Positions 48,916 through 58,988 of a DNA stretch of 64,000 nucleotides are shown piece after piece. The number at the start of each line of letters is the position of its first letter. The first letter of the stretch is position 1. The notes below the pieces were generated by a model that did no database searches, was not told where the DNA came from, and saw nothing but the letters and a program-made list of their open reading frames with translations. The stretch covers positions 864,315 through 928,314 of the forward strand of contig OZ237760.1 of assembly GCA_965178125.1 (NCBI GenBank), in the 5' to 3' direction. Origin of the DNA: Bilabrum cf. latius (Eukaryota; Bigyra: Bicosoecida; Bigyra; Bicosoecida). The position numbers were made by a program, and so were the translations under genes.

Positions 48916-49641
48916 TTAGGGTTAGGGTTAGGGTTAGGGTTAGGGTTAGGGTTAGGGTTAGGGTTAGGGTTAGGGTTAGGGTTAGGGTTAGGGTTAGGGT
49001 TAGGGTTAGGGTTAGGGTTAGGGTTAGGGTTAGGGTTAGGGTTAGGGTTAGGGTTAGGGTTAGGGTTAGGGTTAGGGTTAGGGTTAGGGTTAGGGTTAGG
49101 GTTAGGGTTAGGGTTAGGGTTAGGGTTAGGGTTAGGGTTAGGGTTAGGGTTAGGGTTAGGGTTAGGATTAGGGTTAGGGTTAGGGTTAGGGTTAGGGTTA
49201 GGGTTAGGGTTAGGGTTAGGGTTAGGGTTAGGGTTAGGGTTAGGGTTAGGGTTAGGGTTAGGGTTAGGGTTAGGGTTAGGGTTAGGGTTAGGGTTAGGGT
49301 TAGGGTTAGGGTTAGGGTTAGGGTTAGGGTTAGGGTTAGGGTTAGGGTTAGGGTTAGGGTTAGGGTTAGGGTTAGGGTTAGGGTTAGGGTTAGGGTTAGG
49401 GTTAGGGTTAGGGTTAGGGTTAGGGTTAGGGTTAGGGTTAGGGTTAGGGTTAGGGTTAGGGTTAGGGTTAGGGTTAGGGTTAGGGTTAGGGTTAGGGTTA
49501 GGGTTAGGGTTAGGGTTAGGGTTAGGGTTAGGGTTAGGGTTAGGGTTAGGGTTAGGGTTAGGGTTAGGGTTAGGGTTAGGGTTAGGGTTAGGGTTAGGGT
49601 TAGGGTTAGGGTTAGGGTTAGGGTTAGGGTTAGGGTTAGGG
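48916..49641 (+). repeat. Telomeric TTAGGG array 1 (about 121 units)
   Basis: 726 bp of TTAGGG on the plus strand with a single variant unit (TTAGGA near 49163). This is the vertebrate/fungal-type telomere motif. The G-rich strand runs rightwards, as it would at the right end of a chromosome whose interior is the gene region to the left. Confidence 0.97.
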
Positions 49642-49701
49642 TATCTAATATAAAGTCAGGGACAGGGTCGGGGAAAAAATATTTTCATCTTCATTTTTTT
49701 G
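49642..49701 (+). other. Conserved linker next to telomeric array, copy 1
   Basis: A 60-bp sequence starting TATCTAATATAAAGTCAGGG and ending in a poly-A/T-rich stretch before the first satellite unit. The same linker follows arrays 2 and 3; a different sequence that shares only TATCT follows array 4. Confidence 0.85.
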
Positions 49702-50740
49702 TCGAAAATGTGCCCTCTGCGATCTCAGCAACTAGAATAGGTATGAAGATGATTCAAACTGTTTTGGGATGGCCTAGGGCCATATCATGGGGCAAATGTT
49801 CCCCAGGTTCCGTTTTGACCGCGCGGCGACGATACTGGCTGATGAAGATTTACATGCCGAAAATGTGCCCTCTGCGATCTCAGCAACTAGAATAGGTATG
49901 AAGATGATTCAAACTGTTTTGGGATGGCCTAGGGCCATATCATGGGGCAAATGTTCCCCAGGTTCCGTTTTGACCGTGCGGCGACGATACTGGCTGATGA
50001 AGATTTACATGCCGAAAATGTGCCCTCTGCGATCTCAGCAACTAGAATAGGTATGAAGATGATTCAAACTGTTTTGGGACGGCCTAGGGCCATATCATGG
50101 GGCAAATGTTCCCCAGGTTCCGTTTTGACCGCGCGGCGACGATACTGGCTGATGAAGATTTACATGCCGAAAATGTGCCCTCTGCGATCTCAGCAACTAG
50201 AATAGGTATGAAGATGATTCAAACTGTTTTGGGACGGCCTAGGGCCATATCATGGGGCAAATGTTCCCCAGGTTCCGTTTTGACCGCGCGGCGACGATAC
50301 TGGCTGATGAAGATTTACATGCCGAAAATGTGCCCTCTGCGATCTCAGCAACTAGAATAGGTATGAAGATGATTCAAACTGTTTTGGGACGGCCTAGGGC
50401 CATATCATGGGGCAAATGTTCCCCAGGTTCCGTTTTGACCGCGCGGCGACGATACTGGCTGATGAAGATTTACATGCCGAAAATGTGCCCTCTGCGATCT
50501 CAGCAACTAGAATAGGTATGAAGATGATTCAAACTGTTTTGGGACGGCCTAGGGCCATATCATGGGGCAAATGTTCCCCAGGTTCCATTTTGACCGCGCG
50601 GCGACGATACTGGCTGATGAAGATTTACATGCCGAAAATGTGCCCTCTGCGATCTCAGCAACTAGAATAGGTATGAAGATGATTCAAACTATTTTGGGAC
50701 GGCCTAGGGCCATATCATGGGGCAAATGTTTGCCAGGGTT
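49702..50740 (+). repeat. 155-bp satellite array A (7 copies, last one partial)
   Basis: Head-to-tail 155-bp units with very few differences. Each unit contains the core GGGGCAAATGTTCCCCAGG. Unit 2 alone has GACCGTGCGG; unit 6 alone has TTCCATTTTG. The 155-bp period is close to nucleosome length. The last unit changes abruptly inside the core at GGGGCAAATGTTTGCC and runs into a short unique tail. Confidence 0.95.
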
Positions 50741-50797
50741 TGTTTACATCATGCAGCGGAAGTATGGAGTTTTCAAACTCACCCGGTAGGGTAGGGG
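50741..50797 (+). other. Unique satellite tail cut by telomeric repeats
   Basis: This tail (GTTTACATCATGCAGCGGAA onward) is identical to the one after satellite array B up to CTCACCCGGT. There array B continues into GGGGGTTTGCAAACC, whereas here the sequence changes to AGGGTAGGGG and then TTAGGG repeats. Confidence 0.85.
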
Positions 50798-51259
50798 TTA
50801 GGGTTAGGGTTAGGGTTAGGGTTAGGGTTAGGGTTAGGGTTAGGGTTAGGGTTAGGGTTAGGGTTAGGGTTAGGGTTAGGGTTAGGGTTAGGGTTAGGGT
50901 TAGGGTTAGGGTTAGGGTTAGGGTTAGGGTTAGGGCTAGGGTTAGGGTTAGGGTTAGGGTTAGGGTTAGGGTTAGGGTTAGGGTTAGGGTTAGGGTTAGG
51001 GTTAGGGTTAGGGTTAGGGTTAGGGTTAGGGTTAGGGTTAGGGTTAGGGTTAGGGTTAGGGTTAGGGTTAGGGTTAGGGTTAGGGTTAGGGTTAGGGTTA
51101 GGGTTAGGGTTAGGGTTAGGGTTAGGGTTAGGGTTAGGGTTAGGGTTAGGGTTAGGGTTAGGGTTAGGGTTAGGGTTAGGGTTAGGGTTAGGGTTAGGGT
51201 TAGGGTTAGGGTTAGGGTTAGGGTTAGGGTTAGGGTTAGGGTTAGGGTTAGGGTTAGGG
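50798..51259 (+). repeat. Telomeric TTAGGG array 2 (about 77 units)
   Basis: 462 bp of TTAGGG with one variant (CTAGGG near 50935) and a slightly irregular start. Same orientation as array 1. Confidence 0.97.
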
Positions 51260-51319
51260 TATCTAATATAAAGTCAGGGACAGGGTCGGGGAAAAAATAT
51301 TTTCATCTTCATTTTTTTG
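51260..51319 (+). other. Conserved linker next to telomeric array, copy 2
   Basis: Identical to copy 1 of the linker, starting TATCTAATATAAAGTC directly after the last TTAGGG. Confidence 0.85.
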
Positions 51320-52813
51320 TCGAAAATGTGCCCTCTGCGATCTCAGCAACTAGAATAGGTATGAAGATGATTCAAACTGTTTTGGGATGGCCTAGGGCCA
51401 TATCATGGGGCAAATGTTCCCCAGGTTCCGTTTTGACCGCGCGGCGACGATACTGGCTGATGAAGATTTACATGCCGAAAATGTGCCCTCTGCGATCTCA
51501 GCAACTAGAATAGGTATGAAGATGATTCAAACTGTTTTGGGATGGCCTAGGGCCATATCATGGGGCAAATGTTCCCCAGGTTCCGTTTTGACCGTGCGGC
51601 GACGATACTGGCTGATGAAGATTTACATGCCGAAAATGTGCCCTCTGCGATCTCAGCAACTAGAATAGGTATGAAGATGATTCAAACTGTTTTGGGACGG
51701 CCTAGGGCCATATCATGGGGCAAATGTTCCCCAGGTTCCGTTTTGACCGCGCGGCGACGATACTGGCTGATGAAGATTTACATGCCGAAAATGTGCCCTC
51801 TGCGATCTCAGCAACTAGAATAGGTATGAAGATGATTCAAACTGTTTTGGGACGGCCTAGGGCCATATCATGGGGCAAATGTTCCCCAGGTTCCGTTTTG
51901 ACCGCGCGGCGACGATACTGGCTGATGAAGATTTACATGCCGAAAATGTGCCCTCTGCGATCTCAGCAACTAGAATAGGTATGAAGATGATTCAAACTGT
52001 TTTGGGATGGCCTAGGGCCATATCATGGGGCAAATGTTCCCCAGGTTCCGTTTTGACCGCGCGGCGACGATACTGGCTGATGAAGATTTACATGCCGAAA
52101 ATGTGCCCTCTGCGATCTCAGCAACTAGAATAGGTATGAAGATGATTCAAACTGTTTTGGGACGGCCTAGGGCCATATCATGGGGCAAATGTTCCCCAGG
52201 TTCCGTTTTGACCGCGCGGCGACGATACTGGCTGATGAAGATTTACATGCCGAAAATGTGCCCTCTGCGATCTCAGCAACTAGAATAGGTATGAAGATGA
52301 TTCAAACTGTTTTGGGACGGCCTAGGGCCATATCATGGGGCAAATGTTCCCCAGGTTCCGTTTTGACCGCGCGGCGACGATACTGGCTGATGAAGATTTA
52401 CATGCCGAAAATGTGCCCTCTGCGATCTCAGCAACTAGAATAGGTATGAAGATGATTCAAACTGTTTTGGGATGGCCTAGGGCCATATCATGGGGCAAAT
52501 GTTCCCCAGGTTCCGTTTTGACCGCGCGGCGACGATACTGGCTGATGAAGATTTACATGCCGAAAATGTGCCCTCTGCGATCTCAGCAACTAGAATAGGT
52601 ATGAAGATGATTCAAACTGTTTTGGGACGGCCTAGGGCCATATCATGGGGCAAATGTTCCCCAGGTTCCGTTTTGACCGCGCGGCGACGATACTGGCTGA
52701 TGAAGATTTACATGCCGAAAATGTGCCCTCTGCGATCTCAGCAACTAGAATAGGTATGAAGATGATTCAAACTGTTTTGGGACGGCCTAGGGCCATATCA
52801 TGGGGCAAATGTT
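51320..52813 (+). repeat. 155-bp satellite array B (10 copies, last one partial)
   Basis: Same family as array A. The second unit again carries the diagnostic GACCGTGCGG and the last unit breaks at the same point (GTTTGCCAGGG). So A and B are copies of one larger block differing by three units. Confidence 0.95.
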
Positions 52814-53179
52814 TGCCAGGGTTTGTTTACATCATGCAGCGGAAGTATGGAGTTTTCAAACTCACCCGGTGGGGGTTTGCAAACCTACCCAAGGGGGTCT
52901 ACAAACCTACACTGCTTGGTTCGAGAAGCTAGCGGTTATTGACCGATGTTAGATGCCATGGCTCGTTCTACCTAGCTATTTGTATGCGTTAAACCCACTT
53001 TGCTAGATACATTGCTTTGATATCAGGCTTCCATTGGGTGATGGTCAAGACTAAACAGAATGCCTCCTGGCTCGTACAAATGCGTCCTAAATTGGATCAC
53101 TGGCAGGCACTTTGGCAAACTCCTCTCACAAGCTGGCCCAGCTGCCACTGACCGCAATTGCCATCCGATTGGCTGCTTT
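52814..53179. other. Unique spacer after satellite array B
   Basis: 366 bp without a supported gene. It starts with the satellite tail, includes GGGGGTTTGCAAACCTACCC and a related copy, then leads to the 3' end of the first acidic paralog. Confidence 0.5.
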
Positions 53180-54712
53180 TCACTCGTCATCGGAGGAGGG
53201 TTCCGCACCGACAGCTGCCAGGAGCGCCTCCACAGCGTCCACGTCTGCCGCATTGAGATCTCCTTCCGCCGTCTTCTCGAGGGCCGTCATCAGGTCTGCG
53301 AGCATGCCCAATCCGTGGTCCCTCTCTTGAATTGTTTCCTGCACGTCCTCGACCATGTCGTCGAGAGTCCGGCTGACGCCCAGCGCGGTGTCATCGCAGG
53401 CAGTGAGGATGCGGTCCACCAGGTGCCGCTGCTAGTCGGTGAAGCCGTTGTCCTCCACTCCACCGTCGTTCTCAGAGTCGTCTTGCTGGTTCTGGGCCTC
53501 GTTCTCTTCTTCCTCATCCAGCTCGTCCCCATCCTCCTCGTCCTGCTGCACGAGCCCTATCGGAGCCTCATCCTCGTCCTGCTCTTCGGCTGCGTCTACG
53601 TGGTACCGACCACCGATGTCCTCTTCATCTTCCTCAGAGTCCTGTCGAGGCAGTGATGCTGCTGCTCCACTCCTTGCGCCACTTGCTCCCCTCTTCTCCT
53701 GTTCAACGGCGTGGCGAGCTCCTCCGCCATAGGCCGGTTGGAGAACGGGCGATCGCTTGGGTTGCATCTTAGCCGGAGGCGCGGCTTCAGCGTGCCTGCC
53801 CTATGGCTCTGCTGATCGGGCACCCTTGTTCTTCGCCTTGCCCTTCGACTTGCTCTTCGACTTGCCCGCGGCCTTGGTCCTGGCCTTAAGTTTGGCCTTT
53901 GCCTTTTCCTTTCTCTCGGCCTCCGCCACTCGCTTGGCTCTGAGAAGATCGTGGAGTGCTTGCTCGGTCTATGAGTCGCTGGACTCTGAGTCGTCCAGAT
54001 CCATCCCGCCTTGCTCCCTCCGGGCCGTGGTGGCGCTGTGCTCCGCGACATCCTCGTCGTCGTCGTCGTCGTCGTCGTCCATGGCACTCCGCTTGCCCTT
54101 TCGCGTACGGGGTGCACTACTAGGTGCGGCAGCAGCGGCTCCCGAAGAACCACCTTGATCTCCTGCTGAATCCTCGGCAGAGTCGTCAGCCGGCAACTCG
54201 AATACGTCCTGGAAGACAGCCTGCATGCCTCCGCGACCACGCACAGAGGCCTTCCCAGCTCCGTAGTCGCAGATGAACTTGATCGCTTCGTTGTAGGTGT
54301 TCTTCCTCAGGCCTTTCATGCCTGCCTTGAACCACTGGTTCTTGGTCACCGAGTAGTCGCACTCGCGCAGGCCCATGAGCAGCTGCTTCATCCTCCGAAA
54401 GCCTGGCGAGCTGGAGCCGCTGGTTGATGCAGCCGGGTACAGGCGACGGTTCAGCGACTCGAGCACGCCAGACGGCAGCTTGGACTCATCCAGCGCCAGG
54501 ATGGCATCCACACAGGCCTTGATGCCCGCCTTCTTGGTCCCTTCGTAGTGCTCCGTAGACCCGCAGAGCAGCCCACAGTCTTGGTGGAGGCCCACGAGGG
54601 AGATCAGCAGGACCTGCTTGGCCGCGGACGTGGCGACGCCTGAAGCCAGGGCGGCCACGACAGGGCGAGACTTGCTGGTGTGCTTGACGCTGTAGCTCTT
54701 TGCGGCGGCCAT
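53180..54712 (-). CDS. Subtelomeric acidic protein, paralog 1
   Basis: One exon from ATG 54712 to TGA 53180-53182, 510 residues, with TAGs at 53969, about 53801 and 53432. The N-terminal ~170 residues look folded (MAAAKSYSVKHTSKSRPVVA, LLISLVGLHQDCGLLCGSTE, a DALLALDESKLP-like stretch); the middle is a run of eight Asp with Ser/Glu-rich surroundings, a Lys/Ala-rich basic stretch, then another acidic stretch; the C-terminus is helical (VDRILTACDDTALGVSRTLD). The bipartite acidic/basic pattern suggests a chromatin or nucleolar protein, but the family is unknown. It matches paralog 2 over the whole length, including the TAG before QR(H/N)LVDRIL. Confidence 0.8.
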
Positions 54713-54924
54713 GGTACTCTGCGGTGACAGGGGAACACGGGTGAGGTCACGAACAGGCGCTTGGATGCGGCAGGGAACACGGACATGAGACCCAGGGATA
54801 TTCCAGGGCAAGCTCGAGGGGCAAAAAAAAAAAGGACACAACCCCGCCCACTCGGTCTCAGACCCGGGACCCATGATGTTGGGTCGGTTCTCCAGTCGTG
54901 GGGGCCCGGGCCCCAGCCCAGAAT
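54713..54924 (-). promoter_or_regulatory. Upstream region shared with paralog 2, cut by telomeric repeats
   Basis: The 5' flank is nearly the same as that of paralog 2 (58108-58314), including a poly-A tract and CATGATGTTGGGTCGG, up to CCAGCCCAGAA. Beyond that point paralog 2 continues into unique DNA, but here TTAGGG repeats start. Any regulatory role is inferred from position only. Confidence 0.6.
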
Positions 54925-55433
54925 TTAGGGTAGGGTTAGGGTTAGGGTTAGGGTTAGGGTTAGGGTTAGGGTTAGGGTTAGGGTTAGGGTTAGGGTTAGG
55001 GTTAGGGTTAGGGTTAGGGTTAGGGTTAGGGTTAGGGTTAGGGTTAGGGTTAGGGTTAGGGTTAGGGTTAGGGTTAGGGTTAGGGTTAGGGTTAGGGTTA
55101 GGGTTAGGGTTAGGGTTAGGGTTAGGGTTAGGGTTAGGGTTAGGGTTAGGGTTAGGGTTAGGGTTAGGGTTAGGGTTAGGGTTAGGGTTAGGGTTAGGGT
55201 TAGGGTTAGGGTTAGGGTTAGGGTTAGGGTTAGGGTTAGGGTTAGGGTTAGGGTTAGGGTTAGGGTTAGGGTTAGGGTTAGGGTTAGGGTTAGGGTTAGG
55301 GTTAGGGTTAGGGTTAGGGTTAGGGTTAGGGTTAGGGTTAGGGTTAGGGTTAGGGTTAGGGTTAGGGTTAGGGTTAGGGTTAGGGTTAGGGTTAGGGTTA
55401 GGGTTAGGGTTAGGGTTAGGGTTAGGGTTAGGG
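54925..55433 (+). repeat. Telomeric TTAGGG array 3 (about 85 units)
   Basis: 509 bp of TTAGGG; the second unit is one T short (TAGGG). Same orientation as the other arrays. It begins directly after the CCAGCCCAGAA breakpoint. Confidence 0.97.
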
Positions 55434-55495
55434 TATCTAATATAAAGTCAGGGACAGGGTCGGGGAAAAAATATTTTCATCTTCAATATTTGTCG
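55434..55495 (+). other. Conserved linker next to telomeric array, copy 3
   Basis: The same TATCTAATATAAAGTC linker, with a short difference near its right end (CAATATTTGTCG in place of CATTTTTTTGTCG). Confidence 0.85.
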
Positions 55496-56255
55496 AAAAA
55501 ATACGACATAGGATCTCGGCAACCACATGAGATATGAAGACCGTTGAAACGGCATTGGGACGGCCTGGGGGCACAGCATGGGGCAAATGTTCCCCAGGTT
55601 CCGTTTTGGTCGCGCGGCGCCGATATGGCTCGATGAAGATTTACATGCTGCAAAAGTACGACATAGGATCTCGACAACCACAGGAGATATGAAGACCGTT
55701 GAAACGGCATTGGGACGGCCTGGGGGCACAACATGGGGCAAATGTTCCCCAGGTTCCGTTTTGCTCGCGCGGCGCCGATATGGCTCGATGAAGATTTACA
55801 TGCTGCAAAAGTACGACATAGGATCTCGACAACCACAGGAGATATGAAGACCGTTGAAACGGCATTGGGACGGCCTGGGGGCACAACATGGGGCAAATGT
55901 TCCCCAGGTTCCGTTTTGGTCGCGCGGCGCCGATATGGCTCGATGAAGATTTACATGCTGCAAAAATACGACATAGGATCTCGGCAACCACAGGAGATAT
56001 GAAGACCGTTGAAACGGCATTGGGACGGCCTGGGGGCACAACATGGGGCAAATGTTCCCCAGGTTCCGTTTTGCTCGCGCGGCGCCGATATGGCTCGATG
56101 AAGATTTACATGCTGCAAAAATACAACATAGGATCTCGGCAACCACAGGAGATATGAAGACCGTTGAAACGGCATTGGGACGGCCTGGGGGCACAACATG
56201 GGGCAAATGTTCCCCAGGTTCCGTTTTGGTCGCGCGGCGCCGATATGGACCAATG
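55496..56255 (+). repeat. 155-bp satellite array C, a diverged family (5 copies)
   Basis: Also 155 bp per unit, and it keeps the core GGGGCAAATGTTCCCCAGG with CCGTTTTG, but most of the unit differs from arrays A and B (for example GACCGTTGAAACGGCATTGG and ATGGCTCGATGAAG). Units alternate between two subtypes (TTTTGGTCGC and TTTTGCTCGC), suggesting a dimer-like expansion. Confidence 0.95.
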
Positions 56256-56526
56256 GTGAAGTTCATATCTTCAGAATTGTGTTGTTCATGTGTCCATAGT
56301 ATGGGTATGGTGAAGACGGCAATGTATTTGCTTGATGGACCGCTTTGATATGTGGGTATTGATGGGTTTACAGTCAAGACTAATCAGAATGCCTCCTGGC
56401 TCCTAACACTTCGTCTTAACGGGTCACTGGCCGACACATTGGCAAACTCCTCTCACAAGCTGGCCCAGTAGCCACTGACCTCATTTGCCATCCTCCTGGC
56501 TGGCTCTCACTCCCCCTGACTGCCTC
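56256..56526. other. Unique spacer after satellite array C
   Basis: 271 bp with no supported gene. Parts resemble the spacer before paralog 1 (ATCAGAATGCCTCCTGGCTC), so the two blocks are homologous beyond the genes. Confidence 0.5.
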
Positions 56527-58107
56527 TCACTCGTCATCGGAGGAAGGCTCCGCTCCGACAGCTGCTAGGATCGCCTCCACAGCGTCCACGGCTTCCGCAT
56601 TGAGATCTCCTTTCACCGTCTGCTCGAGGGCCGTCATCAGGTCTGCGAGCGTGCTCAACCCGTGGTCCCTCTCTGCAATTGTTTCCTCCACGTCCTCGAC
56701 CATGTCTTCGATGGTCCGGCCGACGCCCATCGCGGTGTCATCGCAGGCAGCGAGGATGCGGTCCACCAGATTCCGCTGCTAGGGGGTGAAGCCGGGCTCC
56801 TCCATTCCACTGTTGTTGTCAGAGTCGTCCTGCTGGTTCTGGGCCTCGTTCTCTTCTTCCTCGTCCAGCTGCACCTCCTCGTCTTGCTGCATAAGCCCCA
56901 TCGGAGCCTCGTCGTCGTCCTGCTCTCCAGCTGCTTGGTACCGACCACCGGTCTCCTCTTCATCTTCCTCAGAGTCCTGTCGATGCAGTGATGCTGCTGC
57001 TCCACTCCTTGCGCCACTTGCTCCCCTCTTCTCCTGTTCAACGGCGCGGCGAGCTCTTCCGGCATTGCCCAGATGGACGACAGGCGATCGCTCGGGCTGC
57101 CTCTTAGCCCGAGGCGCGGCTCCAGCCGCCTTCTTGCCCTTCGGTTCTGCCGGTTGGGTACCTGTATCCCTCGACTTGCCCTTAGACGTGCCCTTGGACT
57201 TGCCCGTCGACTTGCCCGCAGCCTTTGCCCAAGCCTTGGCCTTGGCCTTAGCCTTTTTCCTCTCCTTGGCTTCCGCCGCACGCTTGGCTCTGAGAAGATC
57301 GTTGAATGCTTGATCGGTCGAAGAGTCGCTGGACTCGCCAGAGGCACCCTCATGCTCGCTTTCCCCCGCTCCACTGGACTCTGAGTCGTCTGGTACCGTT
57401 CTGCTCTGGTCCCCCCGGGTCGTGTAGGCACTGTACTCCGCGGCATCCTTCTCGTCGTCGTCGTCGTCGTCGTCGTCCATGATACTGCGCATGCCCTTCC
57501 GCGTACGGGACGTGCCACTCGGCGCGGCAGCAGTGGCTCCCGAAGAACTACTTTGATCTCCTGCTGAAGCCCCGGCATGCTTATAAGCAGGCGTCTCAAG
57601 TACGTCTATGAAGAGAGCGTCCATGCCTCCGCGAGCACGCATTGTCGCCATGCCGGTTCCATAGTCACAGACGAGCTTCACTGTGTCCTTGTAGTACTTC
57701 CGGAGACCGTCCATGCCTGCCCTTAGCCACGAGTTCTTGGTGACAGAGTAACCGCTCTCGCGCAGGCCTGTGAGGAGCTCCCGCATCTTCTGGAAGCCTG
57801 GTGAGCTGGAGCTCCTGGCTGATGGGCCAGGTGCTAGCCTGCTGTCAAGCGCGGTCAGTAAAACGATGGGCAGCTTCGACTCATCCAGCGCCAGGATGGC
57901 ATCCACGCAGGCCTTGATGCCCGCCTTCTTGGTCCCTTTGTAGTGCTCGGTAGACCCGCAGAGCAACCCGCAGTCTTGGTGGAGGCCCACGAGAGAGATC
58001 AGTAGGACCTGCTTGGCCGCGGACGTGTCGACGCCTGAAGCCAGGGCGGCCACGACAGGGCGAGACTTGCTGGTGTGCTTGACGCTGTAGCTCTTTGCGG
58101 CGGCCAT
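56527..58107 (-). CDS. Subtelomeric acidic protein, paralog 2
   Basis: One exon from ATG 58107 to TGA 56527-56529, 526 residues, a single TAG at 56779. Same layout as paralog 1: folded N-terminus, central Asp run, a longer Lys-rich repeat-like basic stretch (KSTGKSKGTSKGKSR), acidic stretch, helical C-terminus ending EPSSDDE. Where paralog 1 has TAG at two positions, this copy has Ser (TCG) and Lys (AAG); at the third, before QRNLVDRIL, both copies have TAG. Family unknown; likely nuclear from composition. Confidence 0.8.
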
Positions 58108-58331
58108 GGTACTCTGCGGTGACAGGGGAACACAGGTGAGGTCACGAACAGACGCTTGAGTGCGGCAGGGAACACGGACACGAGACCTAGAGGTACTCCA
58201 GGGCAAGCTCGAGGACACAAAAAAAGGGCCACGACCCCGCCCACTCGGTCTCAGACCCGGGACCCATGATGTTGGGTCGGCTCTCCAGTCGTGGGGGGCC
58301 GGACTCCAGCCCAGAAAAAAATAAAAAAAAA

Positions 58332-58417
58332 GATCGCCCCAACGGGAATCGAACCTCGGGGGTAGGCCGGGGTGCGATTACCAACCGTACGCAATACCAC
58401 TCCACCACCACAGCAAC
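58332..58417 (-). ncRNA. tRNA-like Pol III element (tRNA-derived SINE or tRNA pseudogene)
   Basis: On the minus strand an A box (TGGTGGAGTGG, 58408-58398) and a perfect B box (GGTTCGATTCC) are spaced as in a tRNA gene, followed at once by a run of nine T, a Pol III terminator. However, the T stem does not pair beyond two base pairs and no acceptor stem can be formed, so it is not a normal tRNA. It lies upstream of paralog 2 on the same strand. Confidence 0.45.
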
Positions 58418-58425
58418 CCACGCGA

Positions 58426-58988
58426 AACCGAAAAAAAAATACAGATTCGCATCAAAAGTGCACGCAACTTGCACTTGTCACGCCGAAACCTACCCGTTCA
58501 CCCAACGAGCAGCGCGAAATCAGAAACAGTCATATTGCGCTCCTTGTATTCAATTGCAGAGGCGCATACTTGGCATATAGCTACTATAGCATATTGTGCA
58601 TACAACCCTAAAGCAAACGTGAGTCAAATCGATGGGGTATGCGTGGGGATTGCCTCGCGCAATGCGCTTGCTGCAACGTGGTTCAGACGTTTGGCTCAAT
58701 TGCGCGACAGCTAGCAATCGTTGGAACTAATCTCGCGCATATTATCAAATAATATAACATACTGCAAACAATTGCGCGGCGATATATAGGCTGCGCGCCC
58801 AATGCTCACTTTGCGTGGTGTGGATGTGCTGCGACAACATTTGTGGTGGCCCGGATCAGGTTGCGGAACCCGATGCGCGGCACCGCCGTGACGAGTGCGC
58901 CACCAGGGAACAACGCATCGTACCATCATACTAATCACATCCCAAGTATATTATATATCCTTGTGGCATCTCTGTCCGCAGTCTGGTC
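58426..58988. other. Intergenic region upstream of the truncated long gene
   Basis: About 560 bp, AT-richer than the flanking genes, with no supported coding frame. It lies between two divergent genes and should hold the promoter of the plus-strand gene. Confidence 0.5.

Noticed and set aside
50740-51260. Open frames of repeating Arg-Val, Gly-Leu or Asn-Pro across telomeric arrays
   Set aside because: They are the six-base TTAGGG repeat read in three frames, which lacks stops; not genes.
49702-52813. Possible CRISPR-like array
   Set aside because: Units are contiguous 155-bp repeats without unique spacers, in a eukaryotic setting; it is satellite DNA.
49787-52932. Serial identical 87-residue frames across the satellite arrays
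   Set aside because: They recur every 155 bp because the repeat unit happens to be open in one frame; no independent coding signal.
58332-58417. Functional tRNA gene
   Set aside because: A and B boxes are present but T stem and acceptor stem cannot pair; downgraded to a tRNA-like element.
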